Shown here piece by piece: positions 34,802 through 45,071 of a stretch of 64,000 nucleotides of DNA. Origin of the DNA: Actinomadura rubteroloni (GTDB taxonomy: Bacteria; Actinomycetota; Actinomycetes; Streptosporangiales; Streptosporangiaceae); the NCBI RefSeq assembly GCF_002911665.1, contig NZ_MTBP01000001.1:248001-312000 (forward strand), read 5' to 3'. The position numbers and the translations under genes were made by a program. The notes under the pieces are model-generated. The model made no database searches and was not told where the DNA came from. It saw only the letters and a program-made list of their open reading frames with translations. Position 1 is the stretch's first letter. The number at the start of each line of letters is the position of its first letter.

Positions 34802-35286
34802 GGCCGTCCTCTCTTGCACGCTGTGCGCGGGCTCACACCCGCCCGGCGGCGATCGAGTCCGGCCCGGCGCGGTGCGGGGGTGGCGGGGGTGGCGGAGCCG
34901 GGCGCTCCGGAAGTGCGACGGCGCCCCGTGACGCCAGGGGCCTGATGCGGCGTTTGTCGGTTCTACCAGTAATGAGACCTGAATTGTGTTATCGGTAGGT
35001 CGGCAGTGACGTCAAGCACACTCGGGGACGCCGTGCGGCGGCGTTCCGGTGACCGTCCGGCGACCCGGGAGTGAAAGCGGCAGATGACCGTCCGGATTCG
35101 CGGGCCCTCTTCCGGCGGGCGTGTGATGCACGTCACTTACCCGTCCATCCAGAGTTCACTGGCGTGCCCGCAATCCACCGGGTGCTGCGGGTTGCGCACT
35201 GGTTACCAGCGGGTAGCATGAACTTGAGTTACTGACCAGTACGACCGCGGGGCCACGAGCGCGCCGCCGGACCAACGGAGTGTTCG
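34802..35286. promoter_or_regulatory. Divergent intergenic region ugd / acyl-CoA dehydrogenase
   Basis: 485 bp without a supported gene. The left half is GC-rich upstream sequence of ugd. The middle (34950-35020) is AT-richer and may carry the ugd promoter. The right end carries the acyl-CoA dehydrogenase promoter and operator-like palindromes, listed separately. Confidence 0.4.
35192..35241 (+). promoter_or_regulatory. Promoter with two operator-like palindromes before acyl-CoA dehydrogenase
   Basis: The -35 TTGCGC (35192-35197) and -10 TAGCAT (35214-35219) are 16 bp apart. The palindrome CTGGT-T-ACCAG (35199-35209) sits inside the spacer, and TACTG-AC-CAGTA (35230-35241) lies near the start point. 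Placement suits a repressor, for example of the TetR type that often governs fatty-acid degradation. Confidence 0.5.
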
Positions 35287-37122
35287 ATGGGGCACTACAA
35301 GAGCAACCTCCGGGACCTGGAGTTCAACCTCTTCGAGGTTTTCAACCGCCAGGACCTGCTCGGCAGCGGCCCGTACGCGGAGCTGGACGAGGACACCGTC
35401 CGGAGCATCCTGGACGAGGTGAACCGGCTCGCCGAGGGCCCCCTCGCCGAGTCGTTCGAGGACGCCGACCGCAACCCGCCGAAGTTCGACCCCGCGACCG
35501 GCACCGTCGCGATGCCGGAGAGCTTCAAGAAGTCCTACCAGGCGTGGATGGACGCCGAGTGGTACCGCGTCGACCTCTCCCCCGAGTTCGGCGGCACCGG
35601 CGCCCCGCGCAGCCTGACCTGGGCGATCGCCGAGCAGGTGCTGGGCGCGAACCCGGCCGTCTACATGTTCGCCGCCGGCCCCGGTTTCTCCCACATCCTG
35701 TGGAACATCGGCACGCCCGAGCAGAAGAAGTTCGCCGAGCTGGCGCTGGAGCGCAAGTGGGGCGCGACGATGGTGCTGACCGAGCCCGACGCGGGCTCCG
35801 ACGTCGGCGCGGGCCGCACCAAGGCCGTCGAGCAGCCCGACGGCACCTGGCACATCGAGGGCGTCAAGCGCTTCATCACCTCGGCCGAGCACGACATGTC
35901 CGAGAACATCTTCCACCTGGTGCTGGCCCGTCCCGAGGGCGCCGGACCCGGCACCAAGGGCCTGTCGATGTTCCTCGTGCCGAAGTACCTCGTGGACGTC
36001 GAGACCGGTGAGCTGGGCGCGCGCAACGGCGCCTACGTCACCAACGTCGAGAAGAAGATGGGCCTCAAGGTCTCCACGACCTGCGAGCTGACCCTCGGCG
36101 AGAAGCACCCCGCGATCGGCTACCTGGTCGGCGACGTGCACCAGGGCATCAAGCAGATGTTCATGGTCATCGAGTACGCGCGGATGATGGTCGGCACCAA
36201 GGCCATCGCGACGCTGTCCACCGGCTACCTCAACGCGCTGGACTACGCGAAGAACCGGGTGCAGGGCGCCGACCTCACCCAGATGACCGACAAGGCCGCC
36301 CCGCGCGTCGCGATCACCCACCACCCGGACGTCCGGCGCAGCCTCCTCACGCAGAAGGCCTACGCCGAGGGCATGCGGGCGCTCGTGCTGCTCACCGCGT
36401 CCTACCAGGACACCGTGCAGATCGCGCAGTTCGAGGGCCGCAAGGACGAGCTGGCCGAGAAGATCAACGACCTGCTGCTCCCGATCGTCAAGGGCTTCGG
36501 GTCCGAGCGGGCCTACGCGCTGCTCGGCGCCGAGTCGCTCCAGACGTACGGCGGGTCGGGCTTCCTCCAGGAGTACCCGATCGAGCAGTACATCCGGGAC
36601 TCCAAGATCGACACCCTGTACGAGGGCACGACCGCGATCCAGGGCCAGGACCTGTTCTTCCGCAAGATCCTCCGGGACAACGGCGAGGCCCTCAAGGCGC
36701 TGTCCGGCGAGATCAAGGCGTTCGCCGAGGGCGACGCGGGCAACGGCCGGCTCAAGAACGAGCGGGCGCTGCTGAACCGCGCGCTGGAGGACGTCCAGGG
36801 CATCATCGAGCCGATGGTCGGCTGGGCGCTCGGCTCGATGGAGGACCCGAAGCTCCTCTACAAGATCGGGCTCAACTCGTCCCGGCTGCTGCTGGCCCTC
36901 GGCGACCTGGTCGTCGGCTGGCTGCTGCTGCGCCAGGCCGAGATCGCCCTGCGCAAGCTCGGCGGGGGCGACGTGTCCGACGCCGACCAGGCGTTCTACA
37001 CCGGCAAGGTCACGGCGGCGCAGTTCTTCGTCCAGACGGTGCTGCCGCGCCTCGCGTCCGACCGCGCGATCGTCGAGGCCACCACGCTCGACGTGATGGA
37101 ACTCCCCGAAGAAGCCTTCTGA
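35287..37122 (+). CDS. Acyl-CoA dehydrogenase (long FadE type)
   Basis: 611 residues from ATG 35287, after CGGAG. First step of fatty-acid beta-oxidation with FAD. N-terminal extension [19 protein letters not shown], typical of the long form; the central FAD/substrate motif is [34 protein letters not shown] and the catalytic-Glu region [12 protein letters not shown] follow. The C-terminal ~120 residues are the helical extension of this subfamily. Monocistronic with a terminator right after the stop and likely repressor sites upstream. Confidence 0.95.
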   Translation: MGHYKSNLRDLEFNLFEVFNRQDLLGSGPYAELDEDTVRSILDEVNRLAEGPLAESFEDADRNPPKFDPATGTVAMPESFKKSYQAWMDAEWYRVDLSPEFGGTGAPRSLTWAIAEQVLGANPAVYMFAAGPGFSHILWNIGTPEQKKFAELALERKWGATMVLTEPDAGSDVGAGRTKAVEQPDGTWHIEGVKRFITSAEHDMSENIFHLVLARPEGAGPGTKGLSMFLVPKYLVDVETGELGARNGAYVTNVEKKMGLKVSTTCELTLGEKHPAIGYLVGDVHQGIKQMFMVIEYARMMVGTKAIATLSTGYLNALDYAKNRVQGADLTQMTDKAAPRVAITHHPDVRRSLLTQKAYAEGMRALVLLTASYQDTVQIAQFEGRKDELAEKINDLLLPIVKGFGSERAYALLGAESLQTYGGSGFLQEYPIEQYIRDSKIDTLYEGTTAIQGQDLFFRKILRDNGEALKALSGEIKAFAEGDAGNGRLKNERALLNRALEDVQGIIEPMVGWALGSMEDPKLLYKIGLNSSRLLLALGDLVVGWLLLRQAEIALRKLGGGDVSDADQAFYTGKVTAAQFFVQTVLPRLASDRAIVEATTLDVMELPEEAF

Positions 37123-37134
37123 CCCCCGTTCGGT

Positions 37135-37168
37135 GAACGGCCCCCGGCTCGCCCGCCGGGGGCCGTTC
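37135..37168. terminator. Bidirectional terminator
   Basis: A 13-bp perfect stem (37135-37147 with 37156-37168) and 8-base loop, lying 12 bp after the acyl-CoA dehydrogenase stop and 4 bp before the stop of the convergent anti-sigma gene. It probably serves both. Confidence 0.85.
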
Positions 37169-37172
37169 TCCG

Positions 37173-37820
37173 TTACGGGACCACGATCGACGGCTCCACG
37201 AGTACGACCTCCTGACCGTCTTCGGTGGGGAGGGTCCGGGCCGGGGGCGCGGGGACGAAGCGGCACGGCTCCACCCGGCCCGTCACGAGGTACTGGCTGA
37301 CGTTGAACCACGTCCCGTGCTGCTTCTTCAGCCCGAACAGCAAGTACTGGCCCGGACGGAACAGACGCGTGTCCATGCGGATCACCATCTCGCCCGCCGC
37401 CGCCCGGTGCCCTTCGACGCCGCCGCCGGGCAGGCCGTAGAGGCCGCGCGGGACGTCGTCCACCAGCGCGACGTGCGGCTGGTGACAGACCTCGCCCTCC
37501 GGGACGGAGTAGACGCGGGCCGGCACGCCGAGGCGTTCGAGCTGACGGGTCAGCGCGCCCGCATCCACGCCGTCCCGGATGCGGACGTAGACGACGCCGT
37601 CCGGCTTCCGCTCGATCGCGTACGCCTGCGCCGCGGGCCCGCCCGACGTCGCCAGCGCCACGGCCGCCGACGCGGCGAGCGTCAGCGCCGCCGCCGACGC
37701 GGCCAGGGCCGCGCGCGGGCGGCGGGACGGCGCCGCGTCCGCGCGGGCGGCCACGAACGCCTTCAGCTCGGCGAGCCGCCGCTCCTCGAACGGCTCCAGC
37801 GGCCGGTCGGTGGTCGTCAT
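37173..37820 (-). CDS. Putative anti-sigma/CU044_5270-like membrane protein
   Basis: 215 residues from ATG 37818-37820, overlapping the sigma gene stop as ATGA. The N-terminal ~45 residues (LEPFEERRLAELKAFVAARA) are soluble and could bind the sigma factor. One membrane segment (about 46-68, Ala/Leu/Val-rich) is followed by an extracytoplasmic domain of about 145 residues with two Cys (GEVCHQPHV, VEPCRFVP). Coupling to an ECF sigma gene suggests an anti-sigma or co-regulated sensor, though no zinc HxxxCxxC motif is seen. Confidence 0.7.
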   Translation of the reverse strand: MTTTDRPLEPFEERRLAELKAFVAARADAAPSRRPRAALAASAAALTLAASAAVALATSGGPAAQAYAIERKPDGVVYVRIRDGVDAGALTRQLERLGVPARVYSVPEGEVCHQPHVALVDDVPRGLYGLPGGGVEGHRAAAGEMVIRMDTRLFRPGQYLLFGLKKQHGTWFNVSQYLVTGRVEPCRFVPAPPARTLPTEDGQEVVLVEPSIVVP

Positions 37821-38383
37821 GAGATTCCCTCCAGCGTCGGTTCGGTCGTGGGCGCCTGCCGGAGCAGCCGACGGGCGCGGTGCAGCCGGACGCGGGCCGT
37901 CCCCTGCCGGATCCGCAGGACGGCGGCGGCCTCGGTGATCGTCAGGCCGTCCACGTCGACCAGTTCGAGGACGGCGCGCGGGCCGGGCGGCAGGCCCGCG
38001 ATCTCCGCGCGGACGCGGCGCGCGTCGCGTTCGGCGTCGATGCGCTCCTCCAGCCGGGCGACGGCGTCGTCGTCCAGCGGGCGCCGGGCGGCGGCGCGGG
38101 CCAGCGCGTCCAGCCGGCGGGCGGAACTGCGGCGCTCGGCGGCGAGGACGTTGCGCGCGACGCCCACCAGCCACGCCGACGGGCTGCCGCGTCCGGGGCG
38201 GTACCCGTCGGCCGCCTCGACGGCGGCGAGGAAGATCTCGGTGGTGAGGTCGTCCACCGCGTGCGGGTCGCCGGTGCGGCGGGCGACGAAGCCCGTCACC
38301 ATGCGGACGTGACGGCGGTAGAACGCCTCGAACACGGCGGGATCTCGCCCGATCGCCCGGACCTCCGGTTCGTCAGCGGTCAT
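37817..38383 (-). CDS. ECF RNA polymerase sigma factor
   Basis: 188 residues from ATG 38381-38383, after GGGAGG. Region 2: FEAFYRRHVRMVTGFVARRT, then DDLTTEIFLAAVEAADGYRP and SAWLVGVARNVLAAERR. Region 4: LPPGPRAVLELVDVDGLTIT, then EAAAVLRIRQGTARVRLHRA. The order and length fit an SigE-like ECF factor. It is followed by the overlapping anti-sigma-like gene. It may read GGAAC-type promoters such as the one proposed for spo0M, but that link is inference. Confidence 0.93.
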   Translation of the reverse strand: MTADEPEVRAIGRDPAVFEAFYRRHVRMVTGFVARRTGDPHAVDDLTTEIFLAAVEAADGYRPGRGSPSAWLVGVARNVLAAERRSSARRLDALARAAARRPLDDDAVARLEERIDAERDARRVRAEIAGLPPGPRAVLELVDVDGLTITEAAAVLRIRQGTARVRLHRARRLLRQAPTTEPTLEGIS

Positions 38384-38449
38384 ACAGGCTCGCCTCCCGT
38401 GTCGGTTTTCTCCCCTCCTTGGTCCGGGCGGCGGCGGGCGTTACGGGGG

Positions 38450-40321
38450 TCAGGCGCCGAAGATCGGGGTGGCGGGCGTGTAGGCGCCGGCCAGGACGAG
38501 GCTCAGGTACTTCCCGGCGTTGTGCAGGTACTCGGCGGTCGAGCGCGCGGCGCGGTCGATGGCGGGCAGCGCGGGGCGTGCGGCGTCCCCGAGGTAGGTG
38601 AGCGCGTTGAGGGCCTGGAGCCGCACCTGCGCGTCCGGGTGGTCGTCCAATGTGGAGGCGAGGTAGGAGACCGCCTGTTCGGTACGGTCGCCGAGGCGGG
38701 CCAGGGTTTCGGCGGCGACGATGCGGACCTGGGGCGACGGGTCGTTGGTGAGTATTCGGGTCAGGGCGTCTGCGGCCGGTGCGGCGGCTTTGCCCTTCTG
38801 CATGAGCAGGCCGGACGCGGCCCAGTAGCGGATCACTTCGTTGTCGTCGGCGAGGGCGCGGGTGAGTCTCGCGACGTCGCGGGGGTCGCGGCGGATCGCG
38901 GTTCCGGCTACGTCCAGCACGCGGCGCAGCGGGTACGCGCCCGGCGCGCGGCTCGCGTCGTAGCCCTCCAGCGCGGAGCCCTCGGGGATGAAGCCGTTGT
39001 CGTTGACGTCGAGGAGGTGCTGGTCGAGTGCGCGGCGCAGCCGGTTCAGGTGGCTCCGGTGGCGCGGGTCGGCGGCCAGGTTGCGGACCTCGTCCGGGTC
39101 GGCGCGCAGGTCGTACAGCTCCTCGGCGGGCTTCTCGCGCCAGAAGCGCTCCTGGACGGGCGTCAGCGTGCCGTCCAGATGCGCCTGCTCCCAGACCTGG
39201 TAACCCTTCTGCTGCCATGCGTACGCCTGGTGCTGCCCGTACGGGCGGTGCGGGCTGTAGTTGCGGATGTAGCGGAACCGTTCGTCGCGGACGGTACGGA
39301 CGATGTCGTAGCGCTCGTCCATCCGGTTGCGCATCCCGAATGCGTAGGCGGGACGGTGCCGCGCGGCGAGGGACGTGCCCGTCATGTGGCTCGGCGCCCG
39401 CAGGCCCGCCAGTCCGAGGACGGTTGGCGGTAGGTCCAGGGACACGGTGATGGGCGCAGTGATGACCGAGCCGGGTCGTGCGGGGGCCAGGTGCGCCCAT
39501 TTGCGCGGATACCGGACGATCAGGGGTGTGCGCAGTCCGCTGTCGTAGCAGTACCGCTTGCTGCGGGGGAGGATGCCGCCGTTGTCGCCGAAGTAGAACA
39601 CGATGGTGTCCTCGGCGAGCCCGTCGGCTTCCAGTTCGGCCAGGCGGGCGGCGAGTTGCCCGTCCATCTTCTCCATCAGGTCGTAGTACCGGGCGCGGTC
39701 TTCGCGGATCGCGGGCACGTCGGGCACGTAGGCGGGGACGCGGACGTCCTCGGGGCGCGTGCGGCCGGGCCCGGCGGTGAAGATCTGCGACTCGTGGGTC
39801 GTCATGTAGGTGAAGACCGAGTAGAACGGGGCGTCGGCGGGGCGGTTCCGCCAGTGCGCGGTGGTGCTGGACGCGTCCCACACCCGCGCCGGGTCGATCG
39901 GCGAGTTGTAGTCGCTCTTGGCGTTGTTCGTGCAGTAGTAGCCGGCCGCGCGCAGGTACTCCGGGACGGCCCGCGCGAACGACGGCAGGCGCCCGACGGC
40001 GCGCATGTTCTCGGCCGGGCCGCTGGTCTCGGCGGGCAGGCCGGTGACCAGCGCGAACCGCGACGGCGCGCAGACGGGCGCGGCGGAGAAGGCGTTCTCG
40101 TACCGGACGCCGTCCCGCGCGAGCCGGTCCAGCGTCGGCGTGCGTGCCACCCGGTCGCCGTACGCGCCGATGTAGGGGTTGTTGTCCTCGCTGATCAGCC
40201 ACAGGATGTTCGGCCGCCGCGCCGACGCCGCGGCGGCGGGACGGGCGGTGAGGGCCGCCGCCAGCGCGCCGCCGGCCCCGGCCGCGAGCACGTTCCGCCG
40301 CGACGGCTCAAAACCACTCAA
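38450..40321 (-). CDS. Tat-exported sulfatase with C-terminal HEAT repeats
   Basis: 623 residues from TTG 40319-40321, with GGAG 6-7 bases upstream. The frame is open to 40387, but a promoter-like TTGACA/CATGAT lies there, so the shorter start is preferred. A Tat signal EPSRRNVLAAGAGGALAAAL begins at residue 4. Type I sulfatase motifs: the formylglycine site VCAPSR, metal ligands in LWLISEDNNPYIGAYGD, and FYFGDNGGILPRSK. The last ~180 residues are HEAT/armadillo-like helical repeats (NEVIRYWAASGLLMQKG, PQVRIVAAETLARLGDRTEQ). It hydrolyses sulfate esters outside the cell; substrate unknown. Confidence 0.88.
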   Translation of the reverse strand: MSGFEPSRRNVLAAGAGGALAAALTARPAAAASARRPNILWLISEDNNPYIGAYGDRVARTPTLDRLARDGVRYENAFSAAPVCAPSRFALVTGLPAETSGPAENMRAVGRLPSFARAVPEYLRAAGYYCTNNAKSDYNSPIDPARVWDASSTTAHWRNRPADAPFYSVFTYMTTHESQIFTAGPGRTRPEDVRVPAYVPDVPAIREDRARYYDLMEKMDGQLAARLAELEADGLAEDTIVFYFGDNGGILPRSKRYCYDSGLRTPLIVRYPRKWAHLAPARPGSVITAPITVSLDLPPTVLGLAGLRAPSHMTGTSLAARHRPAYAFGMRNRMDERYDIVRTVRDERFRYIRNYSPHRPYGQHQAYAWQQKGYQVWEQAHLDGTLTPVQERFWREKPAEELYDLRADPDEVRNLAADPRHRSHLNRLRRALDQHLLDVNDNGFIPEGSALEGYDASRAPGAYPLRRVLDVAGTAIRRDPRDVARLTRALADDNEVIRYWAASGLLMQKGKAAAPAADALTRILTNDPSPQVRIVAAETLARLGDRTEQAVSYLASTLDDHPDAQVRLQALNALTYLGDAARPALPAIDRAARSTAEYLHNAGKYLSLVLAGAYTPATPIFGA

Positions 40322-40357
40322 AACAGACTCCAGGGCAGCGAGGGGACAACGTTCGCG

Positions 40358-40387
40358 ATCATGGAGCAGCCGTCGGCGGATTGTCAA
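40358..40387 (-). promoter_or_regulatory. Sulfatase promoter candidate
   Basis: On the minus strand a perfect -35 TTGACA (40387-40382) is followed after 18 bases by CATGAT (40363-40358). Transcription would start about 30 bases before the TTG start at 40321. Confidence 0.45.
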
Positions 40388-40431
40388 CTTAAACGGTAGG
40401 GATAGAGCATCGCTAGACTCGGGAACGCGGA

Positions 40432-40618
40432 CGGTTCACCCGGGTCCCCGCGATCCGGGTGTCGTAAGAGGGAACCCGGTGCGAATCCGGGACTGCCCCG
40501 CAGCGGTGAGTGGGAACGACCGCCGTCATACGCACTGGGCGCACCCGCCTGGGAAGCGACGGCCAGTAGGACATGCCCGTCCGGCATGGCGCCCGCGAGT
40601 CCGAAGACCTGCCTCCGC
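40432..40618 (+). ncRNA. Cobalamin (AdoCbl) riboswitch
   Basis: Typical conserved blocks: AAGAGGGAA (40466-40474), GGTGCGAATCCGGGACTG followed by CCCCGCAGCGGT, and the B12-box region GAGTCCGAAGACCTGCC (40597-40613). About 130 bp of GC-rich expression platform follows before metE. High cobalamin is expected to reduce expression of the B12-independent methionine synthase, as is common when a cell also has MetH. Confidence 0.96.
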
Positions 40619-40750
40619 CCGCGCGCCGCCCGGCGCGCGGTGGTCCGCGGCCTCGTGGGAGGGCCCGGGACGCGCCCGCCGGGGTGAGCCCCGCCGTGCG
40701 CGCCGAGCCGTCTCCGGACGCCGCGCCTGGCAAGGCGAGGGATGCTGCCG

Positions 40751-42976
40751 ATGAGAACGACGATCCTCGGATACCCCCGGATCGGTGCCCACAGGGAACT
40801 GAAGTTCGCCGTCGAGGACTACTGGGCCGGACGGTCGGACGCCGCCGCGCTCACCCGCACCGCACGCGAGCTGCGCCGCGCGGTGTGGACGGAGCTGCGC
40901 GACGCGGGCCTCGACACGATCCCGTCCAACACCTTCTCGCTCTACGACCACATGCTCGACACCAGCGTGCTGGTCGACGCGGTGCCCGACCGGTACCGCC
41001 ATCTCACCGGGCTGGATCGGTACTTCGCGATGGCGCGCGGTGTCCCGGACGTCCCGGCGCTGGAGATGACGAAGTGGTTCGACACCAACTACCACTACAT
41101 CGTCCCGGAGATCGGTCCCGGCACCCGGTTCGCGCTGGCCGAGGGCGCGCGGGCGAAGCCGATCGCCGAGTACCAGGAGGCGCGCGGGCTCGGCGTCGAG
41201 ACCCGTCCGGTGCTGGTGGGCCCGCTGACCTACCTGCTGCTGGCCAAGGCGGCGCCGGACGCGCCCGCCGGGTTCCGGCCGCTCGACCTGCTCGACGGCC
41301 TGGTCGAGGTGTACGCCGAGCTGCTGGAACGCCTCGCCGGGGCGGGCGCGGCGTGGGTGCAGCTCGACGAGCCCGCGTTCGTCGCCGACCGCACCGACGC
41401 CGAGACGGCGGCGCTCGCGCGGGTCTACCGGCGGCTCGCGGCGCTGCCCAGCCGGCCCCGGATCCTCGTCGCGTCCTACTTCGGGACGATCGGCGCGGAC
41501 GCACTGCGCGCACTCGGTACGGCCCCGGTGGAAGCGGTGGCGCTGGACTTCGTGGCCGGGCCGCGCAACGTGGACGTCCTCGGTTCGATCGGCGGCCTGC
41601 CTCGGACGACCGTCGTTGCGGGCATGGTTGACGGCCGCAACGTGTGGCGCACCGACGTCGCACGGGTCAAGGCGGTCCTCCCGGCGCTGCTCGGGCTCAG
41701 CGACAAGGTCGAGGTGAGCACGTCGTGCTCGCTGCTGCACGTCCCGCTCGACCTGGACGCCGAGACCGCGCTGCCCGCCGACGTGCGCGGACGGCTGGCG
41801 TTCGCGCGGCAGAAGGTCGCCGAGGTGGTCGCGCTCGGCCGCACGCTCGACCTGGACGCCCCGGCTCCGGCGCGTCCGCGTCCCGACCCCCGGGTCCGCG
41901 CCCGGCTGGACGTGCTCGACGACGCGCGGCGCGGCGACCGGGCCGTCCGGTTCGCCGCGCAGCGCGCCCGGCTCGGCCTGCCCGACCTCGCCACGACGAC
42001 GATCGGGTCGTTCCCGCAGACCGCCGCGCTCCGCCGCGCCCGCGCCGACCACAAGGCCGGACGGCTCGACGACGCCGCCTACACGCGGGCGATGAAGGAT
42101 GAGATCGCCCGGGTCGTCCGGCTCCAGGAGGACATCGGGCTGGACGTCCTCGTCCACGGCGAGCCCGAACGCAACGACATGGTCCAGTACTTCGCCGAAC
42201 AGCTCGACGGGTACGCCGCCACCGAGCACGGCTGGGTGCAGTCGTACGGCACGCGCTGCGTACGGCCGCCGATCCTGTACGGCGACGTGTCGCGTCCGCG
42301 TCCGATGACCGTCGAGTGGACGACCTACGCCCAGTCGCTGACGAACCGCCCGGTGAAGGGGATGCTGACCGGGCCGGTGACGATGCTGGCGTGGTCGTTC
42401 GTCCGCGACGACCAGCCGCTCGCCGACACCGCGCGGCAGGTCGCGCTGGCGCTGCGGGACGAGATCGGCGACCTGGAGGCGGCCGGGATCGGCGTCGTCC
42501 AGGTGGACGAGCCCGCGCTCCGCGAACTCCTGCCGCCGCGCCGCGCGGAGCACGCGGACTACCTGGCGTGGGCGGTCGGGGCGTTCCGGCTCGCGACGTC
42601 CGGGGTCGCGGACGCCACGCAGATCCACACGCACATGTGCTACGCGGAGTTCGGCGAGATCATCGGCGCGATCGGCGACCTCGACGCGGACGTCACCAGC
42701 GTCGAGGCGGCCCGGTCTGCGATGGAGCTGGTCGGCGACCTGCGCGCGGCGGGGTACGCGAACGGGATCGGCCCGGGCGTGTACGACATCCATTCGCCGC
42801 GCGTGCCCTCGGCCGAGGAGATCGAGCGCAATCTGCGGGCGGCGCTGCGGGCGGTCGGGCCGGAGCGGCTCTGGGTCAACCCGGACTGCGGCCTGAAGAC
42901 GCGCGCCTACCCCGAGACCGAGGCGGCGCTGCGGAACATGGTCGCCGCCGCGCGGGCGGTGCGCGCGGCCCCCTGA
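40751..42976 (+). CDS. metE: Cobalamin-independent methionine synthase
   Basis: 741 residues from ATG 40751; an ATG three codons upstream (40742) overlaps the GCGAGGG ribosome binding site and is less likely. Transfers a methyl group from 5-methyl-tetrahydropteroyl-polyglutamate to homocysteine. N-terminal [20 protein letters not shown]; catalytic barrel with [20 protein letters not shown]; Zn ligands in [10 protein letters not shown] (His, Cys, Glu) and the C-terminal NPDCGLKTR (Cys). Full length. Controlled by the upstream cobalamin riboswitch and followed by a strong terminator. Confidence 0.97.
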   Translation: MRTTILGYPRIGAHRELKFAVEDYWAGRSDAAALTRTARELRRAVWTELRDAGLDTIPSNTFSLYDHMLDTSVLVDAVPDRYRHLTGLDRYFAMARGVPDVPALEMTKWFDTNYHYIVPEIGPGTRFALAEGARAKPIAEYQEARGLGVETRPVLVGPLTYLLLAKAAPDAPAGFRPLDLLDGLVEVYAELLERLAGAGAAWVQLDEPAFVADRTDAETAALARVYRRLAALPSRPRILVASYFGTIGADALRALGTAPVEAVALDFVAGPRNVDVLGSIGGLPRTTVVAGMVDGRNVWRTDVARVKAVLPALLGLSDKVEVSTSCSLLHVPLDLDAETALPADVRGRLAFARQKVAEVVALGRTLDLDAPAPARPRPDPRVRARLDVLDDARRGDRAVRFAAQRARLGLPDLATTTIGSFPQTAALRRARADHKAGRLDDAAYTRAMKDEIARVVRLQEDIGLDVLVHGEPERNDMVQYFAEQLDGYAATEHGWVQSYGTRCVRPPILYGDVSRPRPMTVEWTTYAQSLTNRPVKGMLTGPVTMLAWSFVRDDQPLADTARQVALALRDEIGDLEAAGIGVVQVDEPALRELLPPRRAEHADYLAWAVGAFRLATSGVADATQIHTHMCYAEFGEIIGAIGDLDADVTSVEAARSAMELVGDLRAAGYANGIGPGVYDIHSPRVPSAEEIERNLRAALRAVGPERLWVNPDCGLKTRAYPETEAALRNMVAAARAVRAAP

Positions 42977-42991
42977 TCATCCGCGCGCCCG

Positions 42992-43023
42992 CGGCCCGTC
43001 GTCCCGCCCGGGACGGCGGGCCG
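42992..43023 (+). terminator. Terminator after metE
   Basis: A 14-bp stem (42992-43005 with 43010-43023) with one G-U pair and a GCCC loop, 15 bp after the metE stop. No T tract. Confidence 0.7.
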
Positions 43024-43100
43024 TGCGCCGTCCGGCGGGACGAGTCGGTAGCGTGATCTTCGACAGTCGGTGATCGAAGCGACACGGAGAGTGGGCGGGC

Positions 43101-44984
43101 GTGCGCAGTTGGCTGCTGGACGGCGTGCCGCGAGAGACGCCCGGCCCGCATCTCCCCGACGGCGAGGACCACCGGCAGCATCCCTGGTGGATGGTGATGT
43201 GCCTGACGGGCGTCGACTACTTCTCGACGCTCGGCTACCAGCCCGGCATCGCGTTCCTCGCCGCCGGAGTCGTGTCGCCCGTCGCCACGCTGCTGCTCGT
43301 CGCCCTGACCCTGTTCGGCGCGCTGCCGATCTACCGCCGCGTGGCCGGGGAGAGCCCGTACGGCCAGGGGTCGATCGCGATGCTGGAGAAGCTGCTCCCC
43401 CGCTGGGGCGGGAAGCTGTTCGTGCTGGTGCTGCTGGGTTTCGTCGCCACCGACTTCGTCATCACGATCACGCTGTCGGCGGCCGACGCGACCGCGCACG
43501 CGCTGGAGAACCCGTACGCGCCCGCCGCGCTGCACGGGGAGCGCGTCACGGTGACGCTCGTGCTGATCGCGGCGCTCGGCGCGGTGTTCCTCGCCGGGTT
43601 CAGCGAGGCCATCAAGATCGCTGTGGCGCTGGTCGCGACGTACCTGGCGCTCAACCTGGTCGTGGTGGTGGTCGCCGTCCAGCGCGTCCTGACCCACACC
43701 GACCTGGTGATCCACTGGCGCCATCTGCTGTCCGCCGCGCATCCCGAACCGCTGGCGGTCGCGGGCGTGGCCCTGCTCGTCTTCCCCAAGCTGGCGCTGG
43801 GGTTGTCCGGCTTCGAGACGGGCGTCGCGGTGATGCCGCTGGTCCGGGCGCCGGGCGGGATCGCCGGCCGGGTCCGCGCCACCCGGCGGCTGCTCACCGT
43901 CGCGGCGCTGATCATGAGCGTGTTCCTCATCGCGTCCAGCTTCGCGACCACCGTGCTGATCCCGGCACGCGCGTTCGAGCCCGGCGGCGAGGCCAACGGC
44001 CGGGCGCTGGCCTACCTCGCCCACCAGTACCTCGGCGGCGCGTTCGGGACCGTCTACGACGCCGCGACGATCGCGATCCTCTGGTTCGCCGGGGCGTCGG
44101 CGATGGCCGGGCTGCTCAACATCGTCCCGCGCTACCTGCCCCGCTACGGCATGGCGCCCGAGTGGACGCGGGCGCCCCGGCCCCTGGTCCTGGTGTTCGT
44201 CACCGTGGCGTTCTTCATCACGGTCTGGTTCCGCGCCGACGTGGACGCGCAGGGCGGCGCGTACGCCACCGGCGTCCTCGTCCTCATCCTGTCGGCGGCC
44301 GTCGCGGTGACGATCTCGGCGTGGCGGCGGCGCGGACGGGCCGCGACGATCGCGTTCGCGGCGGTCACGCTGGTGTTCGCCTACACGACGGTCGACAACG
44401 TCATCGAACGTCCGGACGGCGTGCGGATCGCGTCGATGTTCATCATCGCGATCATCCTGTTCTCCCTGGTCTCGCGCGCCACCCGCTCCACGGAGCTGCG
44501 CGTCACCGACATCACGTTCGACGCCGTCGCCCGGCGGTTCCTCGCCGAGGCCGAGGTCGTCCGGATCATCGCCAACGAACCCGACGCGCGGGACCGCGCC
44601 GAGTACGACGCGAAGGACCGCGAGCAGCGCGACTACCACCACCTGCCCGACTCCGAACCGCTGATCTTCCTGGAGGTGACCGTCCCGGACGCGTCGGAGT
44701 TCGCCTCGGAGCTGCGCGTGACCGGCGAGGAACGCCACGGTTACCGGATCCTGCGGACCGAGAGCGCGACCGTCGCCAACGCCATCGCCGCCGTCCTGCT
44801 GGAGGTCCGCGACACCACCGGCCGACGGCCCCACGTCTACTTCAACTGGGCCGAGGGCAATCCCGTCGCCGCGATGCTGCGCTATCTCGTCCTCGGCGAG
44901 GGCGACATCCCGCCGCTGACGCACGAGATCCTCCGCCGCCGCGTCCCCGACCCGCGCGAACGCCCGCAGGTCCACGTCGCCTGA
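43101..44984 (+). CDS. APC-superfamily amino acid/polyamine-type permease
   Basis: 627 residues from GTG 43101. A conserved N-terminal segment ([20 protein letters not shown]) is typical of a large actinobacterial APC subgroup. About 12 membrane segments follow to about residue 465. The C-terminal ~160 residues are soluble and include [20 protein letters not shown], which is unusual for simple permeases and may be regulatory. Substrate not assigned. It follows metE on the same strand but after a terminator. Confidence 0.8.
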   Translation: MRSWLLDGVPRETPGPHLPDGEDHRQHPWWMVMCLTGVDYFSTLGYQPGIAFLAAGVVSPVATLLLVALTLFGALPIYRRVAGESPYGQGSIAMLEKLLPRWGGKLFVLVLLGFVATDFVITITLSAADATAHALENPYAPAALHGERVTVTLVLIAALGAVFLAGFSEAIKIAVALVATYLALNLVVVVVAVQRVLTHTDLVIHWRHLLSAAHPEPLAVAGVALLVFPKLALGLSGFETGVAVMPLVRAPGGIAGRVRATRRLLTVAALIMSVFLIASSFATTVLIPARAFEPGGEANGRALAYLAHQYLGGAFGTVYDAATIAILWFAGASAMAGLLNIVPRYLPRYGMAPEWTRAPRPLVLVFVTVAFFITVWFRADVDAQGGAYATGVLVLILSAAVAVTISAWRRRGRAATIAFAAVTLVFAYTTVDNVIERPDGVRIASMFIIAIILFSLVSRATRSTELRVTDITFDAVARRFLAEAEVVRIIANEPDARDRAEYDAKDREQRDYHHLPDSEPLIFLEVTVPDASEFASELRVTGEERHGYRILRTESATVANAIAAVLLEVRDTTGRRPHVYFNWAEGNPVAAMLRYLVLGEGDIPPLTHEILRRRVPDPRERPQVHVA

Positions 44985-45071
44985 CCTGCGCCGTCTCGTA
45001 CCCAGGGTGCGGTGCCGGATTCACTCCCCGGGGTCATGCCCGGCGGGCGGCGCCGAACTAGGGTGACGTCG

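Noticed and set aside
40466-40500. tRNA-like GGTGCGAATCC segment
   Set aside because: It is the conserved core of the cobalamin riboswitch; no cloverleaf can be drawn.
42876-44975. Long minus-strand frame opposite metE 3' end and the permease
   Set aside because: His/Arg/Asp-rich shadow of the permease gene with no motif.
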